From: Mytilus edulis
Taxonomy: Eukaryota; Mollusca; Bivalvia; Mytilida; Mytilidae
Assembly (NCBI RefSeq): GCF_963676685.1
Contig: NC_092345.1
Location: 25,877,585 to 25,941,584, forward strand
Direction: 5' to 3'
Length of the DNA stretch: 64,000 bases
Numbering within the stretch: the first letter of the stretch is position 1; every line of letters starts with the position of its first letter. The notes under the pieces are model-generated. The model did no database searches and was not told where the DNA came from. It saw only the letters and a program-made list of their open reading frames with translations. Positions 12,930 to 26,300 of the stretch are shown here, one piece after another. Made by a program: the position numbers and the translations under genes.

Positions 12930-12990
12930 AAAGTATACTCAATATACAATGCAATTTCCTTTACAAGTAAAAATGAACTAGTGGAAATCT

Positions 12991-13432
12991 AAGTAATTGT
13001 GTGTGTGTTTAGGATCTCTTTTCATATCGGAATAAGTTTAAAATTAACATAATGAACTAATGGAGGAAAAAAAGGATTTTAATATTTTTATTAAAGGAAC
13101 AATCATTCTCATCATGGAATAATATAAAAATATATGATAAAAATATTAAATTTTATATAAAATAGGTTCTTCAAATACAATGACATACAGTACTATTGAG
13201 ACTCGTGTATTTCATTAATACTGACCCATGTGAAATATCTATTATAAATATTCACTATTAATTCCAACACATACAGAGAATATAAGACAAATTTCACTGT
13301 ATGATTGTCTCAAAAGTCAAAACGTATGTACATATGTTCTAACTCTAGGTCATGATTTCAGAAATTAAAAAGAAAATTTCTCAGGTCAAATATTTTGTTT
13401 GAGGGGATTAATGGGGACGTCCAAAACGGTCC
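12991..13432. other. Intergenic AT-rich sequence
   Basis: I see no open frame with protein character and no clear repeat ends here. Confidence 0.4.
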
Positions 13433-13937
13433 ATTATCACTGAACTAGTATATATTTGTTTAGGGGCCAGCTGAAGGACGCCTCCGGGTGTGGGAGTTTC
13501 CGGTGCATTACGTTTGCGCGCATTACCATTACATTTGCGCGCAGCTTTTGATTACATTTGCGCGCATTTTTTTGACAGGTAAACTCAGGTAAAATACAGG
13601 TTATAATACTTATATATTTATTAATTTGATCAATTATTTACAAGTATCAGTACCCTTCCGATAATCTAAGTCTCCTAAGGCACCTATTTTGAAAGAATTC
13701 AATCAGTAATTTTTTAGGGTAAATACGGGTAATAATACATTTATTAATTTGTTCAATTATTTACAAGTATCAGTCCGTATACCCCTTCCGTTAGTATAAG
13801 TTTCATAAGGCAGGGAAGAAAGGGATAAAAAGTTTCTCGCTGCATTGAAGACCTATTGGCGACCTTCTGCTGTTATCTGTTCTATGGTCGGGTTGTTGTC
13901 TCTTTGACACATTCCCCATTTCCATTTTCAATTTTAT
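13433..13937 (+). repeat. Family F interspersed repeat carrying a nested insertion
   Basis: Begins TTATCACTGAACTAGTATAT and ends CATTTCCATTTTCAATTTTA, like the uninterrupted ~170-bp copies at 23028-23194 and 49024-49199. Between about 13500 and 13828 it is split by unrelated sequence. That insert starts with three ATTACATTTGCGCGCA-like units and contains two ~100-bp diverged copies built around TTCAATTATTTACAAGTATC. Flanking AGTTTCC/AGTTTCT may be the target-site duplication. Confidence 0.7.
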
Positions 13938-15529
13938 GTTTAGAAAAATAATACGATTTGATTTTGAAATAAAGTTTTAAGGTTTATTATCCCATCTGTA
14001 GCCATGTCAGTGGATTACACTTGAAAATTTTCAAACTGCACTGAATATAGTATCAAAAAAGAAAAGATAATGAAAAATAGTGATGGTCCATTTTGTACAT
14101 TTATATCAAGGGGAAAATTCGTGCCTGAAGGCTTTTTTTTTATTATTATTTTTCATTGCTTTTAGAAGAAAAGGGTTTTTTTGTGGAAAATAAAACTAAG
14201 ATTTTTGTAGAAAATCCACAGCCTTTCTCCTTGTACTCTTTTATTTGGCAATTCGGTGCTTGATACATAGAGGTTTGATGCAAACAGTGCTAGCAATGAT
14301 TTTCTTTAAACAATTCTATTAATTTAGATATTAGTTAAAACAAATATAAATATGACTTTTTGTACCGATTCAAGTACACCATGTACACCTTCTTGGATTA
14401 TTGTGCTAGACTTTAGTAACTCTATTTTTTTAAATTTAAAGGTTGTTTATGACTTTTTGTAAACAATAAACGCTAGCACATCATAGAAAAACAAGTGAGT
14501 AATCTATGTTTAAAGGGGCACTAGCTACGATATATATAAAAAAAATAAAGTATGATTTTTTTTAGATCAATCATTAATCAAATTGGAATAATGAAATAAT
14601 AATTTGCTTTTAGCAATCAATTTCCTTTAATTTTGTTGAAATAAGCGATTAAACATAATTTTTGACTGATTCACTTGCAAGTGAAAACGTCATCGTCATT
14701 CTAACCGGTATTCATGTGAACTTCAAGTTAACCCCTAGCTAGAGATTGACAACGCATGCATTGTACGTGTACTGGTTATTTAAAGAAAAAGAATGTCAAC
14801 AATGAAAGTGAAACTACGGTAAATCATTTGATTACTAATTCGATGCACATAAAATCATTCTTATATGGTTAAAAACAATGAGAAACATCTATTTTTAATC
14901 TATAAAATAAAATCAAACAGACCTATAAAAATGCAATTGCACGTGTTGGTTTAATCTATTTGTATCTTTATTTTTGTTTACATCGCTTATATGGTCATCT
15001 GAGGTCAAATCGATAGTTAATTAGATGGCGTCTGGACTAAAATACACACGAAACGAACCTATATATTATCTACCCCATGCTCTGTAAACTGTTTATTTTA
15101 GACTTTTGATAGTTTGGATAAATGTTTTACATTGTTATAAACCAAATATGAGAATTTGAGTCAAATCGGTTACAATGAATTTGACAGCTAGTGCCCCTTT
15201 AAAATTTTATCAAAAATATTATTTTTTTATGTCACAACACCCCTTCTTAAATGCAATGAAACTATATAAAAAAATAAAGCTGTGTACGATTTCCCCCCTT
15301 GATATGTGTACAAAATAGCCCATCTCTATTATTCAGTTTGCTGTTTTGGTACTATTGCAGTTTGAAATATTCGTAAATAGTAACATGGCTACCAAAGGGG
15401 TCATAAACCTTAATAGGTCGTATAAACATAGATGTAATACCCAATTACATTTATGGTATATAGGGACGACATCAAAAAATTAATGAAGGATAAAAAACTT
15501 ATTTCAAATAGTTTGGGGGTGGGGGTCAT
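13938..15529. other. Intergenic AT-rich sequence
   Basis: No exon with conserved content found on either strand. Short AT-rich runs only. Confidence 0.4.
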
Positions 15530-16852
15530 CCCAGATAGCAAACATGTGTTGGGCCAATGTTGGCATTCTGTTGGCAACATTGTTGGGCCAACGTTGGAAA
15601 ACTATGTTGGGCCAACGTCATTTTGCTCATCGGCCCTCAGTTGGCCCAACATGTTGGGTCTTTGTTGGCCCAACATCAGTATGCCAACAAAGTTAACTAT
15701 TTGCCAACAAACTGCCAACAATGTTAACTATTTGCCAACAGTCTACCAACGTTGTCTAGTTTTAAAATTATGTTGGGCCAATGTTGGTCGAACAGCAGTA
15801 CGCCAACGATGGCTTTAGTCTAGTCTGTCAAACATGTTTTTCATGCATTTCATATTACGTATTAAGGTATATTTAACTCTATGACATAATGTATATTATG
15901 ATGGTAGGTCAATTTCGGCTGTCATGTGGAGAGTGTGAAATCACACTCGTGTCAAATGAGCAGCTGAATTTTAGATGACTAGATTAACAATTTGCAGAAA
16001 CTATATTCAAATTTTATTTGTTTTTTTGGGCTGGTTTTAAGTATTTTTTGTTTGTGCATAAAATTATTCAAACATTAAGATAAATACATTTAAATGACTA
16101 CACAGATTTGAAAATAGTAGATAAAGAGAATGAAGAGCACATTTTTTGGTTCGCATTTTGAAATAATATTTAAAAAAAAAAAAAAAAAATCTGTGGTATA
16201 AAATGGGGAGATAAGAACTTAATACGTTGGCATATTGTTGGCACAATGTTGGCTCATATTTCAATATTGTCATTAAATATCAATGATATGGGTTTTTTTT
16301 TATAAATACTGTTTTAAAAACTTTTGAATTATTCAAAATACTAAGAATTTTCTAGCTCTTGGCACAGACGGTTTAAAATAGTCCTATTTGGTAAGACTTT
16401 ATTATTTAATTTTTTACTAAGTCCTCAATGCCCTTCAAACACAATCTATATTCTCTACGATAACCTAGAATCATTCAAATAAAGTTCGATTAAAATTGGT
16501 TCAGTAGTTTCAGTCAGAAGATCTTACACTGAATCAATGGATAAAGTAAGTCAAATATCGTTGGGCAAGCTACTTAAATAACAGTTGGTAAGAAAATATT
16601 GGGCCAACATTGGGCCAATAACACCAAAATGACAGTTGGCGGAAAGTCGTTGGGCCAACAAGGGGCCAATGGTGTCGAAATGACTGTTGGCTGAGTTTTG
16701 TTGGGCCAACAAGGGGCCAATAGTGTCAAAATAACTGTTGGCTGAGTTTTGTTGGGCCAACGTCGGTTTCTTGTTGTGCTGCCAACGCCAACTATTCACC
16801 AACAGTGCCAACCAATCACCAATGTTGGCCCAACAAAGTATTGCTATCTGGG
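15530..16852. mobile_element. MITE-like element with TTGGGCCAAC arrays
   Basis: The ends are perfect short inverted repeats, CCCAGATAGCAA (15530) and TTGCTATCTGGG (to 16852). Both flanks of the interior (15540-15815 and 16560-16840) are packed with the self-complementary word TTGGGCCAAC and variants, every 20-40 bp. The centre is plain AT-rich sequence. Open frames across the arrays are by-products of the repeats. No transposase is seen. Confidence 0.75.
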
Positions 16853-16949
16853 ATTATTGCTGCAAGTCAGTTTTGTTTAATTGACATCGATTTTATATAT
16901 ATCCTTATTGGTCAATCATTTTTTTCAAATTAAGTTAAGAGGGTGGTTA

Positions 16950-16967
16950 GGGGGGGGGGGGGGGGGG
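16950..16967. repeat. Poly-G tract
   Basis: Uninterrupted run of about 18 G between the TTGGGCCAAC element and the tetraspanin gene. Such runs can form G-quadruplexes and are prone to assembly error. Confidence 0.85.
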
Positions 16968-17306
16968 TCAGTGAAATTATATGAATTAATATAAGTTTTT
17001 TTTTATCCTACATTGAACTTTTGATGTCGTCCCTAACGAAACTGATTTGTATGCATTATGCGAACGCACTCATGGTATACATTGTTTTCGGATAACATTA
17101 TGTTGCACTTTTGATTTATAAAACATAACATACTATTATCTTTATAAGAGGGAAAGGTGAAAAGAATGGTATTCCTTTTTTCTTGAATGCGAAAACAGAT
17201 TTATCAGAAAGTGCTTCCGGTTTATCACGTGATGGTCGGTTTGTTGGAACTTTCAACGTAACAGTATTATTTCTCTACCAAAAAAATACCCTTTAGCCGA
17301 GCAATT

Positions 17307-20300
17307 ATGGTTTGTGGCGGCTTTTCATGTTCTAAAAATGCTTTGGCAGCATTGAATGTGTTATATTTCGTAAGTTTTAGTTTTGTTATCTTCACCTAGG
17401 CTTTTTAGTGTTAATTAATTTCTGAAATTATAACAGGTTTTTTTTGTTGTAAAAATACACCCTTTGTCAGTGTGTCAATGGCATTTGTATTTCATAAGAT
17501 ATGTTGCACTGACACGAAATTTTAATTACATCTGAGAACAGGGATGTATTGGAGAAAGATTTGACTGGTATCACTATCTTATTAAACCATTTTTGAAATA
17601 TATTTTCTTAGTAATATGAGGCAGGCATTACCTGTGAATGGGGACGAAGTCTATGATTATGTTTTTTAAATCAACAATGATCAGCAATATTAAAAAGAGA
17701 AAAGGTGGGTGTTTTAAAAAAATCACTTGCAACCGGGTGGGTTTTTTTTAAATGTCCACCCGTTTTTTTTTAATTTACTGTGGGTGCACGTGGGGGGTCA
17801 CAAAAATAAAGATTAGTATAATATTCACATTTAATGGAGTTGAACAAACATAAATAGACGTAGTCATATTAATTGTCAAATATTCTTTGATTTGATTTTT
17901 TTCAACAATTTATCTCTTTTCTCTCTTCTTTCATTTACAATTTTATGTCCTGTTTCTTGCTTTTGTGCCGTATTTTTGGCCCATAGAACAGTAGTATCCT
18001 TCCTCTGTGACTATAAGCCATTTGAAGTCTTGCTCATATTTGTCTTCACTTGCGTGTGTTTTCCGTTGTTTGGTTGATTTTTGTTCAATTTCCACAACTT
18101 CAACATTACTATCAATTTTATTTAACTTATTTGGTCTAGTATTTTCTTTATCATCATCGTCATCTGCCTTTCTTGTACCCCGATTGATAAATGAAAACAT
18201 TGAAATTTGACGATTGGACGCCATCTTTGTCAATGAAAACAAATCAGCGAGGCGCGATTAGTATTCAAATTTTAACGGTACGGAACCGAAAAAAATCCGA
18301 AATTTGAAAAAAAAGCCGACCACCTCCTAAAATCGAAAGGTGGTCGGCTTTCAAAAGAAGGTGGTCGGCACACCCGGCTTAAATGCCGAATGGAAAACAC
18401 TGCACTGTATAGCCCTCAACAATGAGCTGAACCTATCATCACATACTGCACAGGAAGCTACAATGTATAAAAGGCAGTAAATGACAAATGTAAAAAGGGT
18501 CTGAATTATTAGGAAAAAAAACTTTGTATGAAAAACAAATATGATAGTCAGCAACAAACGACAACGTCTGATTTATAGACTCATACATTGTAACTTGGGC
18601 CTGGCACATAAAGAAAGTGGCGGCAGGATAATGTTTAAATATTTTTAGAGAGTGCCAGACTCTCCTTCAACATAATCAGCCTAGGACATTATCCATCAGC
18701 ACAGTCATGACAGTATAAGAACAAATCTTAACAGTATTCTGATTTGGTGAAAATTAATCATGTGATTGATCACTTACTTCCATGACTTCTACCTACACAT
18801 GCTGAAGTCTCCCTCTTGAACCTTCACAACTCTCTTAATTTCTGAATTGTGGCCATGGTAACCCCTAAAAAACAATATCTATCTCTAACATGTCTAAAGC
18901 CATTTAAAAAGAGCCTGAGGGTAAGCTTGGTAAGCAGGTAAGAGACGATCCTCAAGTAAGCAAAAACAATTGTGGAATGGAAATCCAAAATGTATATGTT
19001 TTTTTTTAAACTGATTTATTTTATTCCATATTGGCAGAGACATACATGTATTTTGATTAATGTATCTAATGTACATTTAAGTAAGGGGTTTCAAATAGTC
19101 AACAGTCTGCACTTTATACAAGTTATCATGATTATTCATCTATAAATACAATGATACATGTAATAGGGGATGAAGTAAACATTGTACTCCATGTACGTTG
19201 TACTCTCAAATGTCTGATAGATCTTTATGTAAATTTTTGTGGAAATCTGCACATGAATAAACATGATAAAAGGTAGTTCAATCCTCAGCAATATTTGATT
19301 GCAATTTGCAACAAAAAAAATTTTTGAGCATTATCATGATTATTTGTAAATTATAATAATTTTTATCATGTTTATTTCACTTACATGTAGCATGCTTATG
19401 ATGCTTATCAATGCTTATTATCAAATGCTTTTTGAAATTGAAGGTTATAGATATATTTAAAAATTCCAATCCAGTGCAGTTCAAGTTATGATAAACTTGA
19501 AAGTTGTATCAATCAAATAAACAAATTTAACCTTCAAACATGTCAAAAGAGTATTGAAATTTTTCCTACTATTATTTGACTATATATAAAGTCAAATAAT
19601 GATAATATTCTTAATGCAATGTAATGTTTTACACAAACAAAACTCTTTATAGTATTTAAACATAGAAATACCAAGACCACAAATCCATCCCAGTGGCAAC
19701 TGCAACTATCATGTGATAATATTATATAATTATTAAATTTCATTCATTTGTCATTCAACATGTTCAATAAGATTAACAGTTACATTGCATATTACATTTG
19801 TATTACATAATATACACCAAAATATTACTTCTTTTAAACAAGCATTTGACAAGTTCAACATGTTTAATTGAAAAAAACAAATAAAACACTAAAAGGTATA
19901 TGAATAGAAATTGACATATAACATGTATAACATGTTGAATATTTTTCTTTTCATATTTTTTGTTCTAAACTTCTAGCAGAAAAAAAACTTAACATGAGAG
20001 TTTTGATGTTTTTACCACAAATTCCATGCCAATGGCCAAATACTGAAATACAATAAATGTATAGTCAGAAAACATGTAGAATTTTATCTGATTACTCTGG
20101 CTGTCATAAACTTTTATTGAATATCTGTTCTACAACTGTTCACAGCTGATAATCATGATAATGTGGATTGATTAGAAACATTTTTTGCTATTAAATTAAC
20201 ATGCAGTTTATTGTAAATATGTACATGTATGCTTTTAAAGTGTCTCATAAGTCAAATGTTTGGCTGGGCATTGATTGAATTTTAAAGATATTACTTAAAT

Positions 20301-23300
20301 TTATTTGTATATATGTACTGTATCAATCAATGTGTGACACTCAAATAAAATATATATTTATTATTTATTTATTTATTTTATTATTACAAATGTATTAAAT
20401 GCAGTTTCGAAAATGCAAAACTGCTTTTTACTGGAAGATGAAATTTATTGGCATCCTCTTGTATTAAATGAACCATGTTTAAAAAGACATCTTTTATTTA
20501 AAAAAAATTAACAATATTGATTTAACAAATGACCATGCACAACCACTGAATTCCAGTCTCCTGATATCTGATACATGTACATGTATGTATCCACATTATT
20601 CTTTGATGTACGTTTATTGGTCATGTTTAGTGTGTTAATATATGAATTTTGTGTTATTTGAAATTGCTTGCAGTGCTGCAGATACAAATGTACCACATGA
20701 AAATGCCGATGTTTTTATGAATGACAGATTTAATTAGGTACACACTCTGTACACAGTGATTTATTGATTTTACATGTTTTATAACAAATGAATACATCCA
20801 ATGCAGTATAGTGGTAACAGCTGTATATTTGTCTTGGCTACAGATTGAACTTGTCATGCTTGTAATCGTTATAATCTAGTATTGTAGTGACCAATCAGTT
20901 TCCAGCAAGTGAAGGTTTGGTGTTTTTATGCCTCCAGCATGTGACTTTTGTCCAAAACAGATTATTTTATCTTCATGATCTTAACAACTTTTTTTCATGC
21001 GATCTTTTATTCATCAGAATAACAAAAGGAAATAATCCTTTTAAAGTTAAATTGATACTCTATTCTGCACAGGAGATAATAATAATAAAAGTACCAAATT
21101 TATTTATATATGATCTGTTATGAATTGTAGTGTCAAGTTCATTTAAAGTTTAAGAGTTCTAACATGTCTATATACTCAATTGACATATATCTGACATAAT
21201 AAATGATCAAATATATAATCTTTCATTTTTAGAATATCTTTTTCTAGATATATTCTACCATTTCAAAATGTTTCATTTACAATGTATTTTGGCATGTTTG
21301 AGTTTAAATGTATATTACATGTGACTGTGTACATGGTGTATGTATGTACTTTATAAAGTAGAACACATCATGAATAAATGTTTTCCATGTGGCTGGTGTT
21401 TCAAAAATTTGTACATTGTAGTTGTATTTCATTGTATACCTGATTACCGTACAGTTTCATTTTACACTTTTCCATTCTCTGCATGCAGGTTTTTTTTATA
21501 ATTTTATATAGGATAAAAAATTTGAATTATCGAATCTGTGTACATCATGTACATGTTATTAGAATATACCAAGTAGATATGAATATATACAATGTATCTT
21601 ATTTATTGACAACATATTAATTTTTTTTTATGATTCACTGTTTTTTTCCAGTAGGTATGTCCCTTTGAACTTAGAATTTTGACCTTTATACATACTAATG
21701 CAACAGTTTCTCAGAGCAAATATTATGAAACCACACAACAGCATTTCATGAAACTTGGTTAAAACTTTATGCATGTAGACAGTAGTGACTGAGCACATAC
21801 TACATACTGTGAAAGTACTTTTATTCGTGGGGTACCAATTTTCGTGGTTTTCGTGGATGTTTTGATCCACGAATTTAAGTGTCCAACGAAATAAAACAAC
21901 CAATGTCCAAATCGAGACATGGCAAGATCCCCATCGGTAGGTTTGACTATTGATCAATATGATCTAGAGAATATATTGAATAACGCCAAATCTGAGAATA
22001 CTTTAAACATTTTTGTTAAAAGCAGTCACAGAACTACAACCACATGCAGAATTATACCCATTTAATCTTTAATAGCCTAAACTGTTCAACTTTAAATCTT
22101 TAAATTCTCATAAAAAAGATTTTTGATTGATATGCTAGTATGATAAAGTGTTCATTTTATATCCCTCTAGTTCTCGTACATATGGGAAATAATAATTTCA
22201 TGCTGGGCTTGATTTTGATAAGAATTATTTGACAATTCAAGATACGTTTATAGCATTTGTTTATGTTAATGTTTTCTTTAGGTGACATGTTTATGGCTTA
22301 ATTAACACCTTTTGGTCTTAAATCTGATGATCACTTTATCATGGGTTAATTAGTGTTATCACTACGATTTACACGGGTCAATGTTTACTTTGCAATTTCC
22401 TTCAATCCAGACTGTTTGTAACCTTTGTTTCTAAAGGCTTTAATTTTTCATTTTTTTTTTAGAAAACTAAAATCCACGAATTTAAAAACCCACGAACATG
22501 TAAATAATGCTCAAACCACGAAAATTGATACCCACGAATTAAAGTCCTTTCACAGTAGATATCATAAAGTTTACTTTTTGGGGAAACCTTTAATCTTGGG
22601 AACCTGGTGAGATTTTGTTTGCTAAGTATCAATGTGGGGATGTTAGGTATGTGAGAGTGCTTTGAAATTTTTAAAATTAAGTATACTAGCATGTGTTTTG
22701 TAAGTTATGATGTTCAAGATTTATTTTAATTTGCAGGCAGATATAAAGCTGAAGGCATGACAAATTACATGTATTTCTAGGACAAATATTAATGTTATCC
22801 ATTTATCGGACTTCTTTTGAACTGTATTTTAATGTACGTATTGTTATGCGTTTACTTTTATTCATTGGCTGGAGGTATAGGGGGAGGGTTGAGATCTCAT
22901 AAACATGTTTAACCCCACTGTAATTTTGCGCCTGTCCCAAGTCAGGAGCCTCTGGCCTTTGTTTGTCTTGCATTATTTTTAATTTTAGTTTCTTGTGTAC
23001 AATTTGGAGTTTAGTATGGCGTTCATTATCACTGAACTAGTATATATATTTGTTTAGGGGGGAGCTGAATGACGCCTCAGGGTGCGGGAATTTCTCGCTT
23101 CATTAAAGACCTGTTGGTGACCTTCAGCTGTTGTTTGCTCTATGGTCGGGTTGTTGTCTCTTTGACACATTCCCCATTTCCATTCTCAATTTTATCAAAT
23201 GTTTATCATGATTATGTAGCCTAATCCAAATATTCTCTTTTTTTTCAGATTGTAGCCTTGATTCTAATTGGTGTCTCAGCATATAGCAAGGTAGTGTCAA

Positions 23301-26300
23301 TCATTGTCAGTTTGTCATTAGTGGGCGGAGTTATTGCTTCTGGAGTGTTCCTGATGCTGATAGCTATCATTGGTTATTTAGGAGCTGTTAAACATCACCA
23401 AGTCTTACTGTTTTTTGTATCCTTTTTTGCAGTTTCTTGTATTAATGACAATATTTTGTATATATACACTCTTTTGATTGGCAAAAATTTGAAGATTCTT
23501 TTAGAAAATGAAGGCATTCCAGTATCATATATGTAATTACATGTAATACATTAAAGGATCCAGTAATTTTTCACAGCATGCACAGTTTCGGTTATTTCAA
23601 GATGACTTAAAAAAGTTAGGGCATTTTTTTCAAACTGTCAAAATACATATAAATTATAAATATATGAAAAATTTTACATACCAGCAATTACAAGGATTAG
23701 TGCTGTCAATTATGTACATGTATATACTAAAATTCAGATGTTTATTCCACTTTTTTTATTATAATCATGATTATTGCAAAAATTATTACATGTACCACAT
23801 GTCTGGTGGGAGCTTACAAAAGAACTGTATTTACAAGCAACTTCCTTAACAGTGTACCAGTACATGGTAATATTATTTCTACTGTTCCTGTTCCAGTTCT
23901 CTATAGCATGTGCCTGTCTTGCAGTTAATGCCGAACAGCGTAGTTACTTTGCAAATCAAGCCTGGACTGCAGCTAGTGAAAAATCATTAACAGCTGTACA
24001 AAACAAATATGATTGTTGCGGATATTCTGATCCCATAAAATATCCCCATCCTTCCTGTGTAAAGGTAAGTTTTACAAGGGGCGTAAAGACAGGGTATCTG
24101 CACGGAAGAATGTGAAAAGTGAAATAAAAACTGCAAAACACATTGCACTAAAATAACCTTTTACCACCCTCTTTTACTAGCGGCAAATGCCTCAGTTGCA
24201 TGTGGGTTATATTGAAATCAGATTGTCTTTTCAATGTAATACTGAGGGTTCATTAATTTTCATTGGATACCAATTTTTTGTGGGTAAAGCCAAAGGGTAA
24301 TCACAAATTTTAATGTTCAACAAATTACAATTTTTTCTATAGGAATGTATGCCAAAACCATGAAATTAAATATCCACAATATGCAAGTTTTTCTCAAACC
24401 ATGAAATTGGGTACCCACAAAAATAAATGAATCCACAGTATGCACAGAATTAGATTAAGCTTTATAAATTATATATGACTATTAAGCTTCAAGAACTATG
24501 CACTGTTGTGTTGAAGAAAGACATATAATTATAATAAAGGATATAGGCCGGATGGTGATAAAATTCAATAGAATATATTCCTCTTTTCTGTATGATCAAT
24601 ATGCATTCAAAGAGGTTTCTGTCCACTTGGACACCCCTTGTATAGAAATATGGAGAAGTTATAAGATTACCAATGAGATATATCCATTGAGATCCCAGAA
24701 AAGCACTATGACTAGGTTGTAACAACTATGTGTCATGGGACAGCCTCCAACACAGCAACAGTTAACAATTCAAATCAATGATGTACAGTTTGATATAAAA
24801 TTTAAAGACATAGACCTGACAAAATAATCAACAATTAAAATGAGGAAAGCAACTTACAAGGCTTCATTTCTGATATCTAAACTATAATTGAGAGGCAGCT
24901 AAGGTCCTAATGCTCTCTAAAGGGTCTGTAATTATAAATTATTCATTAAATTATTCATTATTTTGTGTCTTGTGAAATATTTACCGGGTATTTGAATAAA
25001 TATGGCATACATATATTTGTTTAATAGTGTGTTGCAAAACATGTCGGAGGGAAATTGAAAGTAATGCTGTGATAAAAAAAGATTAGTGATAAATTTTCAT
25101 AACATATACTTGTACAAACTACAATGATATTTAATTTTTGTCCACTTGCACAACTGATTTACTTAGAACCAACAAGATTTGATATGATTGAAAATTTGAC
25201 AATTCTTCACCAAAAAACTTAATGGGTTAGATGTTATCAACTGTAGGTCACCATACTGCCTACAACAATATGCAAAACCCATGCTGTATATTATAAAGAA
25301 TGGAAATAAAAGGCCCAGGACTCACAAAATGTGAAACAATACAAAACAGCTTCATATCTGATAAACAATGCTAAAAAAAACCTACACTACAACTAAATTA
25401 CTAGCTCTTGGTCATGTTGGTGCTCTATAAAGTAGTGATGCAGCAATTTTCACCAGCTTGAGATAGGTCTAAAAACTATATGTACACATACTGTGGATTA
25501 ATTATTATTCATTGGATACCAATTTTAAGTTGATTTCCTTGTTATAGAGGAACCATACATTTAAGTGTTCATTGAATATTTTTTTTCTATAAGGTTAACG
25601 TTGTATGCTGCAGTATGCAGAATTTTTAAAAACCATAATATCAAATATCCATGAAAATGCACTGTTTTCTCAGTCCACGAAAATCTGTTCCCAAGAAAAT
25701 AAATAATTCCACAGCTTCAACCTTCCACACTGCTATGTTAAATTAATTCCTGGTTGTGTGTCTTTAATTTGATGCTTCAAGCAACATTGGGTAAATTATT
25801 CCCAAAGTAATATTGATTTATATTGAGTTGTCCATCCAAAGTTAACCTTGCAAGTTTTTACATTTTTGTAAATAAGGCAACCTTTCAATATTTTATCAAA
25901 AAAGTTTTATACTCTATCTTGTATGTAGTCCGAGCTTACTCTGACGTCATCTCGGACTATCTTGTATGTTGAACAGAAATAATGAACATGTTTTATTTTT
26001 TTCATTTTCTAACAGTTGGCATGCTGTGCTGGTAACAACCAAACAGATCCTGTCTGTTCACCTAATTTTAAACCAAATGAGACATTAACATATAGTGGCA
26101 TTTGTAAACCATGTGAATCAGAGATGAAAGAGGCAATACACACAGCTTTCTCAAGCACTGGTGGAGTTGGTCTCTTCTTCAGTTTTACAGAGGTGAGACT
26201 TTGAGGAGTTTATAAAACAGCCAGCACATACATGTAGTATTCTTTTGTAGTGCTAGGTATAAGGGCTAACCAATGTTTAATTGAAACTTTGATGTCTACG

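Larger units (their letters stand above)
9800..12990 (+). pseudogene. Decayed LINE reverse transcriptase, interrupted by at least three DNA transposons
   Basis: Segments of a non-LTR retrotransposon polymerase. 9808-10110: finger/palm part with FAAFIDLRKAFDKTW and GFKQGDVLSPLLFN, then a frameshift into FINDLENII. 10906-11025: GDVSLNALLY and the catalytic YVDD box, continuing DIVVLSDSKEGLQNCL. 11184-12132: thumb and C-terminal region, including YCYLGINI and a C-terminal CEICKSGEIENEQHMHVV stretch. 12930-12990: a short continuation after the last insertion. No endonuclease domain is seen, so the copy is probably 5'-truncated. Frameshifts, stops and insertions make it inactive. An unassigned ~500-bp stretch (10410-10905) separates the first two segments and may be another insertion. 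The clade (CR1/jockey-like) is not resolved. Confidence 0.85.

Noticed and set aside
15453..15818. 121-codon open frame rich in GPT/WPN words
   Set aside because: It is a translation of the TTGGGCCAAC array of a MITE. The composition follows the repeat word.
16551..16811. Minus-strand 86-codon frame with repeated LLAQQNSANSHFDTIGP
   Set aside because: It comes from the right-hand TTGGGCCAAC array of the same MITE. The repetition is of DNA origin.
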